64,000 nt of DNA from Deinococcus soli (ex Cha et al. 2016) (GTDB taxonomy: Bacteria; Deinococcota; Deinococci; Deinococcales; Deinococcaceae), in NCBI RefSeq assembly GCF_001007995.1, contig NZ_CP011389.1:1178001-1242000 (forward strand), read 5' to 3'. The notes beneath the pieces were generated by a model. The model saw nothing but the letters and a program-made list of their open reading frames with translations. It did no database searches and was not told the DNA's origin. Within the stretch, counting starts at the first letter, position 1. Every line of letters starts with the position of its first letter. The position numbers and the translations under genes are program-made. Shown here piece by piece: positions 63,104-64,000 of this stretch.

Positions 63104-64000
63104 TCAGCCGCCCTTCGCTTCCACCTCGGCCTGCTTGGCGCCCCAGGCCTCCATCTTCGCCTCCAGCTGCACTTCCAGGTCGTGCGCCGAGCGCCCCAGC
63201 GCCACGAAGTCCGCATCCGAGGGTGCGGCGCTCAGCGCGGCCTGCGCGGCCTCCAGCTCCCTTTCCAGGCGGGCGATGTCGGCCTCGATGGCCTCCACCT
63301 CGCGCTTGAGGTGCCACAGGCCCTTGCCCCTGGGTGCGGCAGGTTTCGCGCTGACTTTCGGCGCGGCGGCGAGCGCCTCGGCCTCCAGCTCGGCGGCCGT
63401 GCGGTGCTTGGCCTTGTAGTCCTCCCAGCCGGGGTACTCGTAGAACTGCCCGTCCTCGATCAGCCAGATGCGGTCAGCCAGGCCCTCGATGAACGCGCGG
63501 TCGTGGCTGACCATCACCAGCGTGCCCGAGAAGTCGTCCAGCGCGGCCTCCAGCGCCTCCACCATCTCCATGTCGAGGTGGTTGGTGGGCTCGTCCATGA
63601 TCAGGAGGTTGTGGTCCTCCTGCGCGAGTTTCAGCAGGGCCAGCCGCGCCCGCTCGCCGCCCGACAGGATGCGCGCCTGCTTGTCGTGCTGGTCGTACGG
63701 GAACATGAAGGTGCCCAGCAGGTCGTGCGCTTCCGGGTCCTTCTGGGTGTACGCGCGGGCCACGTCGTACAGCGTCTCGCTGGGTTCCACGCCGCGCAGC
63801 GCCTGATCGTAGTACCCGACCGTGACGCGCGCCCCGGTCAGGATGCGGGTGCGCGGGTCGTCGCCCGGTTCCAGGCCCAGCAGGGTGCGCAGGAAGGTGG
63901 TCTTGCCCGCGCCGTTGCGGCCGATGATCGCCACGCGCTCGCCCTGGCGGATCTGCACGTTCACGTCCCGGAACAGCTGCCGCCCGCCGGGCAGCACCCG
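63104..64000 (-). CDS. ABC-F family ATPase, C-terminal part
   Basis: The gene runs off the right edge; 299 codons are visible. It is the second ATPase half of an ABC-F protein: GRNGAGKTTFLRTLLG (Walker A), LSGGERARLALLKLAQEDHNLLIMDEPTNHLDMEMVEALEAALDDFSGTLVMVSHDRAFIEGLADRIW (signature, Walker B, His switch), and a C-terminal coiled-coil domain (HLKREVEAIEADIARLERELEAAQAAL) as in Uup. Without membrane segments, such proteins act on ribosomes or DNA. The start of the visible part is internal. Confidence 0.92.
   Translation of the reverse strand, partial: RVLPGGRQLFRDVNVQIRQGERVAIIGRNGAGKTTFLRTLLGLEPGDDPRTRILTGARVTVGYYDQALRGVEPSETLYDVARAYTQKDPEAHDLLGTFMFPYDQHDKQARILSGGERARLALLKLAQEDHNLLIMDEPTNHLDMEMVEALEAALDDFSGTLVMVSHDRAFIEGLADRIWLIEDGQFYEYPGWEDYKAKHRTAAELEAEALAAAPKVSAKPAAPRGKGLWHLKREVEAIEADIARLERELEAAQAALSAAPSDADFVALGRSAHDLEVQLEAKMEAWGAKQAEVEAKGG

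Overview
The window is about 70% GC, gene-dense, and reads as a Deinococcus chromosome. Evidence for this: an L25/CTC-type ribosomal protein with a long acidic C-terminal extension; a sufC-sufB-VOC-sufD Fe-S operon; an HRDC protein with a degenerate PLP-enzyme-like domain; and, above all, about twenty start codons preceded at 6-8 nt by a TANNNT box with no Shine-Dalgarno, the leaderless-promoter signature known from Deinococcus. I cannot name the species. No rRNA, tRNA, CRISPR array or prophage was found.

Layout. 1-2.4 kb: siroheme/haem genes (hemA fragment, precorrin-2 dehydrogenase, cobA-hemD fusion). 2.5-6.7 kb: GNAT, two tandem Nudix proteins, a P1/S58 peptidase and a secreted C39-like protease. 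6.8-10.1 kb: four translationally coupled pilin-like genes. 10.1-13.2 kb: AlkA-like glycosylase, flavin reductase, xseB, plsC. 13.2-16.5 kb: a cobalamin riboswitch controlling a B12 ABC importer and a thioredoxin-like 2Fe-2S ferredoxin. 16.6-24.4 kb: HRDC protein, VWA protein, DinB protein, a cytosolic cobalamin-binding-like protein, merR plus MBL hydrolase, coaX, and an orphan iron-type binding protein. 24.5-30.3 kb: an acyl-CoA synthetase, a secreted protein, and an ExbB-ExbD-TonB-like operon. 30.5-34.7 kb: suf operon. 34.7-39.3 kb: ATP-grasp, PNPOx-like, aldo/keto reductase, a zinc aminopeptidase lipoprotein and a low-complexity secreted protein. 39.5-45.3 kb: repeats, rplY, efp, accB-accC and an IS5-family element. 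45.3-54.3 kb: acetate genes (acs, actP plus DUF485) around a XRE-cupin regulator, a TPR/degenerate-GGDEF protein and an MFS carrier. 54.3-64 kb: moaA, a GntR regulator, rpmI-rplT, several GNAT/DinB proteins, a TelA homologue, a uridine-kinase-like protein, DUF1540 and an ABC-F fragment.

How the parts connect. The cobalamin riboswitch, its terminator and btuF-btuC-btuD form one regulated import unit. acs and actP are separated by about 6 kb but share a nearly identical 16-nt motif upstream, which suggests one acetate regulon, with the XRE-cupin gene divergent from acs as the obvious candidate regulator. The suf operon carries a perfect 15-bp palindrome just downstream of its promoter.

Mobile and repeated DNA. 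Three copies of a roughly 145-170 bp element with terminal inverted repeats (MITE-like) and two copies of a second 130-150 bp hairpin repeat lie between genes. The second family also supplies the last codons of the P1 peptidase gene. The IS5-family element sits exactly at the accC stop codon: its TAA target is duplicated, so accC is intact, but the methyltransferase gene that once began 6 nt after accC is now 879 bp away. Start choices here use the leaderless rule, which in five genes moves the start a few codons downstream of the longest frame.
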